Assembly (NCBI GenBank): GCA_028564925.1
Contig: CM053029.1
Span: 189,810,440 to 189,874,439, forward strand
DNA length: 64,000 bases
Direction of reading: 5' to 3'
Origin: Lithobates sylvaticus
Taxonomy: Eukaryota; Chordata; Amphibia; Anura; Ranidae
In this document: positions 1 through 11,653 of the stretch, in pieces
Layout: each line of letters starts with the position of its first letter
Position numbering within the stretch: the first letter of the stretch is position 1
The notes under the pieces: model-generated
Database searches by the model: none
What the model saw: only the letters and a program-made list of their open reading frames with translations
What the model was told of the DNA's origin: nothing
Translations under genes and position numbers: made by a program

Positions 1-65
1 GCGGATCGGAGGAAGAAGATGAAGAAAGGAAGAAGACCAGAAGAAAGAAGACTTTAATAAAGGAA

Positions 66-650
66 TTGTCAAAGACCGTCTCCTGGCACTTTTTTGGTGA
101 AATGGTAAGGGTAAAGTACCCCCTTACCATTTCACACAGGGGGAGGCCGGGATCTGGGGGTCCCCTTGTTAAAGGGGGCTTCCAGATTCCGATAAGCCCC
201 CTGCCCACAGACCCCCACAACCACCGGGCAATGGTTGTGGGGATGAGGCCCCTGTCCTCATCAACATGGGGACAAGGTGCTTTGGGGGGGGGCCCCAAAG
301 CATCCTCCCAATGTTGAGGGCATGTGGCCTGGTACGGTTCAGGGGGGGCGCTCTCTCGCCCCTCCCTCTTTTCCTGCGGCCTGCCAGGTTGCGTGCTCGG
401 ATAAGGGTCTGGTATGGATTTTGAGGGGGACCCCCTCGCCATTTTTTTGGCGCGGGGTTCCCCTTAAAATCCATACCAGACCTGAAGGTCCTGGTATGGA
501 TTTTGAGGGGGCCCCCCGTGCCATTTTTTTTTTTTTTCGGCGTGGGTTCCCCTTAATTTCCATGCCAGACCTGAAGGGCCTGGTATGCTCATGAAGGGGA
601 ACCCATGCCGTTTTTTTTTTTTTTAATTAGTCGCCTGGCCTGGGGGTGAC
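66..650. repeat. Hairpin-rich tandem repeat block
   Basis: The block is built of GC-rich hairpins. Near 97-137 a 'gaaatggtaaggg' arm faces 'cccttaccatttc'. From 409 a unit beginning 'ctggtatgg' recurs at about 409, 491 and 580 (spacing 82 and 89). Each unit runs from ctggtatggattttgaggg through a T-rich loop to ccttaaaatccataccag, so each copy folds on itself. No plausible gene is present; the open frames here are by-products of G/C runs. I recognise the style as a dispersed frog repeat but cannot name a family. Confidence 0.6.
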
Positions 651-1204
651 TTAAAGTCGTGTTGTAAGTCGCCCCAAGTCGCGTTGTAAGTCACACTGGA
701 AGTCGTGTTGTAAAGTCGCCCCAAGTCCTGTTGTAAGTCGGCGTGCACTATTTTCAGTGGCATATTATTATCGCGGTGCGCCGGTATATTATGTGTTGCG
801 CTTATATGTGCGCCGGTTCATACGCGCAAGTAATAATTTATCTGGCGCACCAATTGTGGTATGAACCGGCGCAGCGCATTCATCTTAGTAAATCAGCCCC
901 ATTGTGACAATACTATTTTTTCTCCTAGAAATTTATTAAAATGTTGTGAGTGACCTCCATACACGTTCTATACACTATACATTGCTATTGTTCATGTCAC
1001 AATCCTATGCACTAAAACACAAAATAATGCACACAGCAACACACTGACTGACAAGGCATTTTGTGTTGCCTATGCATTGGGGCTGAAATAGAAATAGCTG
1101 CCAGAGCAGCCCCACTGCATCAGAAGAAATGCAATCCTGATGACGTTTTCAGGTTTTCATCAGAACGTGTGTGCCTGTTATCTTTTATCTGCTATGCATT
1201 GAAG
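651..1204. repeat. Short 'aagtcg' tandem repeat, then unremarkable sequence
   Basis: Between about 645 and 745 the motif 'gttgtaagtcg' with a following 'ccccaagtc' recurs about four times with small changes, a short degenerate tandem array. Bases 745-890 contain several 'gcgccggt'-like segments in both orientations. I see nothing recognisable in 890-1,204. Confidence 0.45.
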
Positions 1205-1674
1205 TTAAAGCGGAGGTTCACACAAAAATGGAACCTCCGCTTTTCGGAACCCCCCCCCCCCCTCTGGTGTCACATTAGGCACCTTTCAGGGGGGAGGGGG
1301 GTTACAGGTATTTGCACCCACTTCTGGGCATAGACTCCCACGGGAGTCTATGCCTCCCCCCCCCCCCCCCCCGCTGTCTGCTGGGAAACACACGGATCCC
1401 AGAGACAGCACAGGGACCATCCGGATTGCGGCAGCGTGACTCGGGCATGCGCAGTAGGGAACCAGGCTGCGAAGTCGCAAGTCTTCACTTCCTGATTCCC
1501 TTACCGAAGATGGCGGCGGCAGCATCCGAGGATCGAGGGATGGTTCGGCCTCAGGTGCCCGCATCGCCGGCGCCATGGAGAAGTAAGTGTTTTCTTATTT
1601 TAAAAGTCAGCAGCTGCATTATTTGTAGCTGCTGACTTTTAGAAAAAAAATATTTGGCGGGACTTCCGCTTTAA
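1205..1674. mobile_element. TTAA-flanked MITE
   Basis: The left end ttaaagcggaggttc and the right end gggacttccgctttaa are imperfect inverted repeats, and TTAA is present at both outer ends (1,205-1,208 and 1,671-1,674). TTAA target sites are known for piggyBac and Kolobok families. The interior has poly-C runs and a GC-rich part with 'gcatgcgcagtaggga'. Closely similar copies lie at 41,077-41,441 and 41,455-41,890. It has no coding capacity. Confidence 0.7.
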
Positions 1675-2434
1675 TGAGATTTAAAAATAGTCATCCTAGA
1701 AACCGTCACTCCAAAAAGAATTTGTTTAAAACAATATATAAAGAATCTTCACTACATTAGTGGTAGCAAGTTTCAGTTTATGCACTACAGCATCAGTCCA
1801 GGGGAAAAGGACTTTATTAACCATTAGGGTACACACATTAATTTGCGGGTGCAAATGTCCTTATAGTGTAAAATTCCTGCCATAAGACCAAGAATTTTAC
1901 ACTAGAGGCCATATGCACCTGCATGTTAGGCAAGATATTAAAAAAAAAATCCAGTATGTATTTTTCTTTTTTACACTTACCTTTTTTCAGGTGTTTTCAG
2001 GCTGGTAACCTGACCCAGTGGGTCCTCTTCCTCTTTGTCTCATCTCTTACCTAAGATGGTCCTCTGCTAATGCAAAAAGCAAGGGTGACATGATGAGGTC
2101 AGTGTCACTCTGTGCTTCAATACATTATATATTATTATATAATATACTTATTATAATAAGTGTGCCATAATTATGCTGTACATTCATAGTATGTCTTCTG
2201 CAATGAAAGCCCTGATGAGGTCTTAGGATATCATAAGGGGAAAAAAAAGTACTCCAGGGAATGGATAAGTAATGTGGCCAGAGCTGCTTTTTTTTTCCCT
2301 TTTTCTTCTCTACCTTGGTGACCTTTTTAATAAAATAAAAATTTGACTGGAGCTGAGCTATACTATAGGCTGGGTGGGTGAAAAGAGCAGGAATGATGTG
2401 CTACAAGATGACCAAGGGCACCAAGACTCTAGGT
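1675..2434. other. No gene recognised
   Basis: This is AT-rich intergenic sequence with scattered A and T runs. I see no conserved coding segment and no clear element boundary before the hAT MITE at 2,435. Confidence 0.5.
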
Positions 2435-2579
2435 CAGGGGTAGGCAACATGGGACCCTCCAGCTGTTGCAGAACTACAAGTCCCATCATGCCCCGGAGTA
2501 ATTGTAACTGCCAGCCTTGTAATGCCTCATGGGAAATGTAGTTCCATAACAGCTGAGGGCCCCAGGTTGCCTACCCCTG
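2435..2579. mobile_element. hAT-type MITE with perfect 8-bp target duplication
   Basis: The element starts caggggtaggcaac and ends gttgcctacccctg, an inverted repeat. It is flanked on both sides by the identical octamer ctctaggt (2,427-2,434 and 2,580-2,587). An 8-bp target duplication and a CAGGGGT-type end are known signatures of hAT transposons. At 145 bp it is non-autonomous. The inner 'ctgttgcagaactacaagtcccatcatg' region is mirrored by a 'catgggaaatgtagttcc' half. Confidence 0.9.
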
Positions 2580-2849
2580 CTCTAGGTCAAGGCAATGTGA
2601 CGCCACAGAAAAATAACTGGAGCTTTTCAGTAATTCAAGAGAGTCACTCAGGAAAATGAGGAATGTGAGCACATACCCTCGCCGTTGGGACTGTTAAAAC
2701 CATAGGTGATTACTGAGGGAATTACAGGTCTTGAGTCAGTCAGGAAAATAGTTTATTTCCAAGTAAAGGATTCAGGCTGGCTAAAATAAAAAAAAAAATC
2801 TTTGTTTAAGCAGTGGATTATTCTGTTAGTGGAATAAGCCATCACCAGA

Positions 2850-5800
2850 AAAAAAGGTGAACGTCTTCTTTTCAAACCATAGGCTTAATAAATAAATTTG
2901 ACAAACCCAACAGGAAATAGACTTGGTAGGTGGTCGACCCTTCTTTGGCCATTTGGGAAGGACAAATTAATAGCTGCAATCAGACTCTTTACATGTCACT
3001 AAACCCACAACAGTAAAATCAGTCTGTATGTGCAGTGAATCGTGCTTGTTATACTCACTGTGGAACTAAAGGGGTTAATTTGCATTGTGTATAACACATC
3101 TACACTGTGGAGAGTCTTGTCCCGTGACAACTGAGGCTTAGGACCAAAAGAAGGCAATGTCCTGATTGAGATGGAAGGTCAAAACCAAATTAGACAAAAA
3201 AAAGTGGCTGAGGATGAAGAACCACCTTATGGAAAAGTACTAGAAACAGCTCCTGGCAAGAAAGAGATTTGTGCTATCCGAGTTGAAGTAATGGCAACCA
3301 GGAACACAACATTTCATGTCAAAAGGACTAAGTCAAGGTCTTAAATAAGCTCAAATGGAGATCTCTGTAGTATAGAAAACACCAAATTGAGATTCCATGG
3401 GGTCAAAGGCAATCTGACCGGAGGAACAATATGCATAACACCTTGAACAAATGTACACACCAAGGAATGAGAAGCAATCGGTCTCTGAAAAAGGACTGCC
3501 AAAGCCGAAATCTGGCCTTTGTTTGTACTTAAAGCCAGATGCATCTCAAACTGATTGGATAAAAGCCAAGATATGTACCAACAGCATACTTGTGAGGATG
3601 AGATTTCCTAGTCTCACTTAAGGCCACATAGTACTTCAAGTTCCTGTTGTAAATCTTCCTTGCAACAGCCTTCCTGGCTCTCATAATCATGGGAATAATG
3701 ATTTTAGAAACACCCGTTCTTCAGGATTCATGTCGTTAAAGCCAGCGACCATATATAAAGATGCAAGATTGGACCTTGCAAAAGGAGATGGTCCAAAAGA
3801 GTCCAAGGACTGTTCATTGACATGTTCACGATGTCGGAATACCATGTCCTCCTTGGCCAAGATGGTGCAATCAGGATCACCGCTGTTCCCTCCACCTGAA
3901 TCCTGTGGAGTAGATACGAAAGAAGCTGTAACGGAGGGAAGGCATGATCAGGGAGAACTGGTCCCATGGAGTCACCACAGCATTGACAGCAAATGACTAC
4001 AGATCCCAGGTTCTGGAGACAGAGCTGTTTAACTTTACATAGATCTTTTGGCATCCAGATTCAATCTCCAGCATGCCTCATCACCAACAGTTTTCCTGAA
4101 CACCTTCAGGCAGAGAGCCCTCTCCCCAGTTGACAACTGTGAGCGATTGAGACAGTCCGCTTTTCCACACCTGGAATGTAAAATGCAGACACAGCAAGGA
4201 CATGAATTTCCAACCACAGGATGAGATCCACTTCCTCAAGAGCCACTTACCCCCTGGTGTCTCCTTGATGGATGTGGCATTGTTTGACTGGATCCTTACC
4301 CGAGACACTGCAGCTATACCAACCAATACAGGAGAACAAGGTGGATAGGCCGTAGTTCCAGAACATTGGCAATGGTCTCTTCTGCAGAGACAATGCCCCT
4401 TTCACTGAAAGGTGATCCAAAACGCCCCCTAAACTAGCTTCTATCAGCCCCTTCCAAGAAAGGGAGAGAAAGGACTTCTCTGTCTGCAACCAGTGGAGAG
4501 ACATCCACCAGTCCAAAGACTGTAGAGTGTTGAGAAGTAAGGAGAAGTAAGGTCAAGTAAGGCCACCGACTGCGTTCTCCTGTCCCATACCGTCAGAATA
4601 TTCTGCTGCAGAGATTTGGAATGAAACTTCCCCAAGCCCTCATGAGACAAATTGAGGGGTAATGCAGGGACCCGAGAGAAGCCACCTGACTTCTCAGAGC
4701 AAGGCACTTCCCAAATAGGGGAATCCCCTTCCCCTGGACAGCATCCAGGAGCAGGCCCAGATATTCCAAGCACTGCAGCGGGATCAATGCTGAATTCTCG
4801 ATATTGAAGTCCCAGCCAAACATCTTCAGAGTGTGTACCGTAAGAGATACACTGTGCTCCAGAAGATGTGTGGAATGTTCCCTGACAAGCAAATCATCCA
4901 TGTAACCCAGAAGAGGCACCCCCTGGGTTCTTAGAAGTGCTAGAATTGGAGCTAAGACCTTTATGAACACCGGGGGGGCTGTGTTGTTCTCTGGAACCAA
5001 AACGTTCACTCCCTGATAAAGAAGATGACTGAGAGCCTACAAATGCAACAACCTCTTTTTTTGGATTTTTAGTCCAAGAATCCTGGACCTGTATATGGAC
5101 AAAAGTGAGGTCTGCTGAATAGAATTCTTCAAGGCATCCACAGAAAAACAAAAAGCCTAGGAGAAATCCACCAGATGCTTGCTCAAGTCAACATCACTGC
5201 TAGGCCTATGGAGAGTGACCCTCTGGTTTTCTTTACATCTTTTCTCCCTTCCCCCCTATCCCTTACTACTCCCCCCCCCCCCTCCACCCTCCTACTTATC
5301 TGTTAGCCTACCTCATCTGCAATTTCAAACTGACCATACTTTTAGAACCTTTGTACAATTGGATCAAGGATGTTATTTGTTTTGATTATTTAACTTTTAG
5401 AGCCCTTTCACACTGAGGCACTTTTCAATCGATTTTAGCGCTAAAAAAAAAAAGCACCTGAAAGGCTCATGAAAACCTATTTCCATTAAAATCAATGAAT
5501 GCTTTCACACTGGGGCAGTGCACTGATGGGGAGGTGAAAAAACTCCTACAAGCAGGATCTTTGGAGCGCTAAAAAAAAGCACCCCTCTCCAATGAAATGA
5601 ATGGGAAGCGCCTCAAAATAGTTCTTTAAGCAGTTTTTGAGTCACGTGAACTTCAAAAAAGTGCACCGCTAACGCCTCAAATGCGATTGAAAAGCACATC
5701 AAAATCGATTGAAAAACGACACAAAAGCGATTGGCGATCTATGGGCAGTTTTCAAGCGTCTCAGTGTGAAAAGGCTCTAACTGATACTTGTTCTTCTGCA

Positions 5801-7140
5801 GTGCAAAAGTAGAATGAGACCAGTTATGGGTTCTAGTCTTAGCCAAGTTATGATCTGCTCTTGACCTAAGGTGAGCCAGGCATGCCTAACTGAGCAGTAT
5901 TTCAGGATTCACAACAAGTTGAGTGTTCTGTATTTCTCTCTCATTTTTGACTTGTTATGCTCAGCTTTTTTCTTTGTGTTTTTATTTTTTATTTTCCTAA
6001 AAATGTACTTGTAAAATGGCTGGTTGCAACTGTGTTATTATGCCTTGTGTACCGTGAGTTCGGCATAATATTTGTACTATGCAAAGCCATAAAGAATAAA
6101 AAAAAAACGTCAATGCTAGTGGCATTTAAGGCCCTGGACAGATGTCCTACTCCAACTTGAGACTCTGGCAAACTCCAAAAGTAGCAAGACAGCACCCATT
6201 AAGACAAAAAAAAAAATGCTTTAAAACAAGGTTTCCAGACATTTATCATAAGCATCCTTAAAACATGCATATGAAGTTTTGTTATAAGAGTCTGTTTACC
6301 AGGGACATATACTTCTTACTGAGTTCCTCCTAAAAGGGGTGCTACTGGGCGAACCTCTTTAAGGAATGCAAACATCCTATCAGGGTGCATTCAGTCCATG
6401 TATAAAACATTCTTAAAGTGAGGATGTATAGGAAATGACCTTTATGAGGATTTAGGAAGTGGCAACTTCAGAGCACTACGCACGACTTCCAAAAGAATAT
6501 TCATGAAGTCCTTCTGAGTCTGAGACAAACTCTGACCCTCGGATTCCTCAGGCGCATAATCCTCCACCTCTTCAGGTGCACACTCATATACTTCCGTGTC
6601 ATCCTCCAATTTTCTCTTCTGTTATTAAGAATGGGAGAGGTAAATGGGAATTCCTCTATTTGCAACCAACACGGTCCATACTAGTAAGCAACCCAGAGGG
6701 CTGTTTTATCCCTACTAAAGCAGACAACAAATCCTCCCTAATGACAAAGGAACTGGAGTAAGGTGATGTAGAGGAAGTAGCCCAATAAAGTAGGGGAGTA
6801 GAGCCACTAGGAACACATGGACCCCCTGGGAAATGCATACTGGGGGGCTATAGCTAAGTCAACCGTGACCCAAGGGAGGAGCCTGGGACACTTCCCCCTG
6901 TGCATCCCCTCCTCTCCACCATCTGTGAGACATAGGGCTTGCTGACTCTCAAGTCTTCTGCATTTGGAGTTTAAAGCCTCCAGGACAGCCACTAAACTCC
7001 AGTACAGCTGGGTAGTTTTCAGGGTGATCAATAGGATTTTAGGGAAACAGACAGTGAAAGGGTAAGTAGTTGAAAAGTGGACCAAACCATGGTATTCATA
7101 TGCCAAATAATCAACGTACTTAGTGAAAAACACCCTCTAA
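2850..7140 (-). mobile_element. DIRS-type tyrosine-recombinase retroelement, fossil
   Basis: This is a broken DIRS-like element on the minus strand with many breaks. Parts in order from high to low coordinate: a Gag-like ORF1 region (about 6,250-7,135); the reverse transcriptase/RNase H region (about 3,730-5,160), recognisable by the RT-like segment PLLGYMDDLLV and the downstream APSWPRRTWYSD block; and a tyrosine-recombinase region (about 2,860-3,660), recognisable by PPVRLPLTPWNLNLV and PFELI. A MITE sits between the Gag-like and RT parts. The family is inferred from these blocks. The divergence suggests an old copy. Flanking 20,143-20,560 may be its 5' part, cut off by the Penelope-like insertion. 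Confidence 0.75.
5397..5780. mobile_element. MITE with 'ttcacactg' inverted ends
   Basis: The left end ttagagccctttcacactg and the right end cagtgtgaaaaggctctaa are inverted repeats of about 19 bp with one mismatch. The interior is built of 'gcgctaaaaaaa' and 'cgattgaaaa' motifs in both orientations. Related ends occur at 24,458-24,890, 43,945 and 45,238. It lies inside the DIRS fossil and is non-coding. Confidence 0.7.
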
Positions 7141-7320
7141 GTACTATAAAATAGTTAAAAATATATTTCAAAGAGACAACGTTGTCACCCTAAAATAATT
7201 GACACACAGGATGCGGCTGCAATAGTCTGAGATAGCCGCATCAAACATGGAACACATGCATTCCCATATATCGAAGCCGGAATGGTCTGTAAATGTGTTT
7301 GCCTAGAACACCAAGCAATA

Positions 7321-8356
7321 CTTGTTTCATTCGGGCTGTTTGTATGCTACATGTGTCATTGATTCCCAACACAGATACCGACCGATTGATGGACAGATCG
7401 TCCAGGGCTTTAACGATACAAAGGGAATGAATACACCGCTGGATAATACAATTGCCTATTGCTATATCACATTGTTAAGTACATGGCAACTGGATAGAGA
7501 CCTTGGAAGATATCACAAATAGCACAGCAATTGATTTTCACTAGATTGGCATCCCAATTAGAGTCCAGTGGTATAGAGCATTATAGCAATAAAACCCGTA
7601 ATGAATAATGTCCTCCTTGAATATATCCCAAGTAGCCAGAAAATAGGTGAGGGATATAGTGTCCTAACTCATTAAATCCAGAACCCACAAGAAAGTCTAT
7701 CTGGCGTTATTTGTATCCAATTGTGTCAGATTCCTGACATAACAGCTGATTTTGGGTTGGGCCATTAATTGGTATTGCACCCGAAAGGCTGGCATCAAAA
7801 AGGCATCAGTATAGATGATTCAAAGGGGACAATCAAGTTCAAAGGAAGACCGCTGTACATACCACTTCCCATCTTGCATAGACAGTTAGGGATGTCGGAG
7901 GCAGGTCAATTTCGACCCACGTCGCTTCTGCACTCAGCAAAACTATCCTACAGCTGCATAGATTCACTATCATCCAGTGGAAAGAGTACAGGTCACAATC
8001 CTCACAAACTTGAACAGGATTCCTTAAGAGAGGCACCAGCGGTGTCACGGTCTCACGTCTTCAGTGTATTAGAGCCGCGCTCTGTATTGCCTCAGCTCAG
8101 AGGCATACAGCATGCAGCTTAACGTCTTGTGGTCTCTGCTCACGTCAATGCATTTCACAAACCTTTATGTTCGCTTCATCAGGACGTTGAGATGCCGACC
8201 AGACGTCTGTTTTAAAGCCTGGGGAATCCCCAATTACAGAGTGTCACATCTGGAAATGCCTCAGTGGAGACATCTAGTGGCCACTTAATAGATAGCGGGG
8301 AAAGAAATCCCAAAGACAATATTTCAGTGCTTTTTGACTTATCAGTTATTATTAAA
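7321..8356 (-). repeat. Left terminal arm of the PLE
   Basis: This arm is the reverse complement, with moderate divergence, of 19,288-20,142. It runs from cttgtttcattcgggctg at the outer end to a shared ttattattaa at the inner end. It carries the better-preserved hammerhead-like fold (8,142-8,187, minus strand). Penelope elements are known to have terminal repeats (pLTRs) that may be direct or inverted; here they are inverted. The open frame at 7,769-8,122 is not a credible gene. Confidence 0.8.
8142..8187 (-). ncRNA. Hammerhead-ribozyme-like fold in left PLE arm
   Basis: Read on the minus strand, stem I strands ACGUC (8,183-8,187) and GACGU (8,142-8,146) are fully complementary. They enclose CUGAUGA (8,176-8,182), a six-pair stem II (GCGAAC with GUUUGU, including G-U pairs), GAAA, and a tiny AUGCAU stem III followed by U and then GACGU. 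This is the order of a type I hammerhead with minimal stem III, which is known from Penelope elements. One extra A lies between CUGAUGA and stem II compared with the strict core, so self-cleavage is uncertain. Outer CUC/GAG pairs extend stem I. Confidence 0.6.
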
Positions 8357-8365
8357 TAATTATAA

Positions 8366-8690
8366 TTGGAGAAGTGGAAAAAACTGTGTATAGACCCTGA
8401 CATTGAGGTCATGAAATTAATCACTGAGGATGGGAAACTCCAAATTGCCACTCTCCAGGAACAAATAACTGAAAGCAGAGATAAATTTGAACCGTTCAAG
8501 GACAAAGAAGAGTTTATTAAACTCAATGAACTACTTAAAAAAGAAATGGAGTACAAAAAAATCTTAAATCAACCAAAGTCTAAGTTCAAACGTGACCTAG
8601 ATGATTGGGCAAAAGGGGACATATTTGACCTCTCACGAGAGCGGGGAGGAGTAGGTCAAGGAGACATAGAAATCCTTCAAAGGCAGGATC
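8366..8690 (+). pseudogene. PLE N-terminal coding fragment
   Basis: An open frame rich in Lys and Glu (KWKKLCIDPDIEVMKL, later ELLKKEMEYKKIL) looks like the N-terminal part of a Penelope-type protein. It ends where the Tc1 transposon begins at 8,693; the coding sequence resumes beyond the Tc1 near 17,310 (DFNLREDTLLLLSRGLYF is readable there). Helical, highly charged composition fits a pre-RT region. The assignment rests on position and continuity more than on a strong motif. Confidence 0.55.
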
Positions 8691-9058
8691 TAGAGTCAGG
8701 TCCATAAATATTGGGACATCGACACAATTCTACTCTTTTTGGCTCTATACACCACCACAATGTATTTGAAATTAAATGAACAAGATGTGCTTTAACTGCA
8801 GACTTTCAGCTTTAATTTAAGGGTATTTACATCCAAATCAGGTGACCTGTGTAGGAATTACAACAGTTTGTATATGTGCCTCCCACTTTTTAAGGGACAA
8901 AAAGTAATGGGACAGAGGGTAATATTAGTGGCATTAGTGGTAGGGTAACCAAAGCACATAAACCCAAGGTAAGTATAGTAGCAAGTCCTAGTTGCAATCT
9001 CGGAACACCCAAGAGGTTAGTATGTGACTGGTCAAAATATAGTAATGCATTAAAGTGT

Positions 9059-9986
9059 TTGTTCACCAATGCCAGAAGTCTGCCAAGCAAAATAGGTGAG
9101 TTGGAAGCTCTGGTGCATCAGGAGAGCTATGATGTTATCGGTATTGCTGAAACTTGGCTGCAGTCCTCACATGACTGGGCTATAAATATTCCTGGCTTTG
9201 CACTCTTTCGGAAAGACAGAGTTAAAAGGAAAGGTGGAGGGGTCTGTCTGTATGTGAGAAGTGATCTCAAAGCGAGTGTGAAAGAGGACCTGGGGGATGA
9301 AGAGTGTGAGTCTGAAGCATTATGGGTGGAACTGCATACAGATGTGCGTAGTTCAAAGTTAATCATTGGAGTTTGTTATAGACCACCCAATGTTAATGAG
9401 GAGGTGGATACTCAGCTCCTTGCAGATGGAAAGGGCTGCAAGGGCTGGGACAGTGATAATAATGGGGGATTTTAACTACCCAGAAATTGACTGGAATAAT
9501 GGCACTGCTGGGACAGTTAAAGGACAAAAATTTATAAACCTATTACAGGACAATTTTATGGTCCAGTTTATTGAGGCCCCAACCAGGAATGATGCTCTGC
9601 TGGATCTGGTAATCTCAAACCATGCAGAGCATATTACTAAAGTTCAGATAAAGGAACATCTGGGTAGCAGTGACCATAACATGATTTCATTTGATGTTAG
9701 CTGTAAGCAAAAATCACATATGGGAAAGATAAAAACACTTAATTTCAAGAGAGCAAATTTTCCAAGGATGAGGGCTGCTCTCCAGAACTTAGACTGGGAG
9801 AGAATATTGGCAACAATGGGCACAGAACAGAAATGGGGATTCTTCAAAAAGACTGTTTGTGAACTCACTGCAAAGTATATTCCCATGGGCAATAAATTTA
9901 AAAGGCTAAAAATAAAATCTATGTGGCTCACGGCCAAAGTTAAAAAAGTTATAAACGCTATAAACTATAAGAAAAGAGCTTTTTAA
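9059..9986 (+). pseudogene. LINE apurinic endonuclease and linker
   Basis: Two overlapping frames (9,059-9,475 and 9,366-9,986) show a frameshift near 9,420-9,470. Endonuclease motifs are visible: FTNARSLPSKIGELE at the start, DVIGIAETWLQ (catalytic Glu), GGGVCLYVRSDL, CYRPPN, then MGDFNYPEIDW and LGSSDHNMISFD (catalytic Asp/His region). This is the target-nicking domain of CR1/L2-clade LINEs. The frame closes at 9,986 after a Lys-rich linker, in a run of T and A. Confidence 0.88.
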
Positions 9987-10315
9987 AAATATAAAAATGA
10001 AGGATCACTAGTATCATTTAAATGTTACAAAGAAAATAACAGAATATGTAAAAAGGAAATCAAGGATGCAAAAATTCAAAACGAAAGACAAATTGCAAAA
10101 GATAGGACAAACCCCCAAAAATTCTTCAAATATATTAATAGTAAAAAGGTCAAGTCTGAGCATGTAGGCCCTTTACAAAATAATCTAGAGTGGGTGACTG
10201 GGGACAAAGAGAAGGCTAATTTATTAAATACTTTCTTCAGCTCTGTGTATACAAAGGAGCATGGGGGAGCTCATGTCCATAATGGGGGTGGTAGTGACAA
10301 AGCCCTAAATCCACA

Positions 10316-11653
10316 ATGGCTCAAAAAAGTGATATGGTCAAGAAATATTTAGACATAATAAAGGTGGATAAAGCACCTGGACCTGATGGCATCCACCCAC
10401 AGATCCTAAAAGAATTGAGCTCTGTAATTTCAAAGCCATTGTATCTAATTTTTAGGGACTCATTAATGACAGGAATAGTACCACGCAGGGCGAACGTGGT
10501 GCCTATATTTAAAAAGGGAACAAAGTCTTTACCAAGTAACTATAGACCTGTTAGTTTAACTTCTATAGTTGGGAAGATACTGGAGAGATTAATAAAAGAC
10601 CATATAGACGAGTTCTTGCAGGAAAAAAATATTTTAAGCAACAGACAGCATGGGTTCATAAAAGACAGAAGTTGTCAGACAAACCTCATTTCTTTTTATG
10701 AGGTGGTAAGTAAAACCTTGGACAGAGGGGTGGCGGTGGACGTGGTATACTTGGATTTTGCAAAAGCGTTCGATACAGTTCCCCACACATGGCTCATGTG
10801 TAAGGTCTACAGGTTTGGAAATATCGGTTTGCAAATGGATAGAAAACTGGCTAAAAGACAGAATTCAGAGAGTAGTGGTTAATGATTCTTACTCTGAATG
10901 GTCTAAGGTTATCAGTGGTGTACCCCAAGGTTCAGTGCTGGGACCCTTACTTTTTAATATCTTTATAAATGATATTGGGTCTGGGATCAAAAGTAACATT
11001 TCTGTCTTTGCAGATGACACCAAGCTATGCAGTGGAATAACGTCCTTACAGGAGGTCTCCAATTTACAAGCCGAACTCAATGCTCTGTCTAATTGGGGAC
11101 TATGTGGCAGATGAGGTTTAATGTTGATAAATGTAAAGTTATGCACTTAGGGGCCAAGAATATGCATGCATCATACATGCTAGGCGGAGTACAACTGGGG
11201 GGATCCGTAGTGGAGAAGGATCTGGGGGTTTTGGTAGATCATAAGCTCAATAATAGCATGCAATGCCAAGCTGCGGTTTCCAAAGCGAGCAAAGTCCTTT
11301 CTTGTATTAAGAGAGGTATGGACTCCAGAGAGAGAGATATAATTTTGCCCCTGTTCAAAGCATTAGTAAGACCTCATCTGGAATACGCAGTTCAGTTTTG
11401 GGCAACAGTTCTCAAAAAGGATATTGGGGAACTGGAGAAAGTGCAGAGAAGGGCAACCAAACTGATAAGAGGCATGGAGGAGCTCAGCTATGAGGAAAGA
11501 TTAGAGGAACTGAATTTATTCACCCTTGATAAGAGGAGATTAAGGGGGGATATGATCAACATGTATAAATATATAAGGGGTCCATATAGTGAACTTGGTG
11601 TTGAGTTATTCACTTTACAGTCAACAAAGAGGACAAGGGGGCACTCTTTATAG
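10316..11653 (+). pseudogene. LINE reverse transcriptase
   Basis: RT motifs occur in order across three overlapping frames: DKAPGPDGIHPQILKE, VPIFKKGTKSLPSNYRPVSL, RQHGFIKDRSCQTNL, VVYLDFAKAFDTVPH (motif A), SGVPQGSVLGPLLFNIF (motif B), SVFADDTKLC (motif C, FADD), and then HLGAKNMHASYMLGG and VRPHLEYAVQFWA in the thumb and C-terminal region. Frame changes near 10,800-10,880 and 11,100 break it. The final part, RTRGHSL, precedes the SINE insertion at 11,652. Family: CR1/L2-type LINE. Confidence 0.92.

Noticed and set aside
1286-1635. Overlapping frames at 1.3-1.6 kb as small proteins
   Set aside because: They translate a MITE with poly-C runs that recurs at 41 kb.
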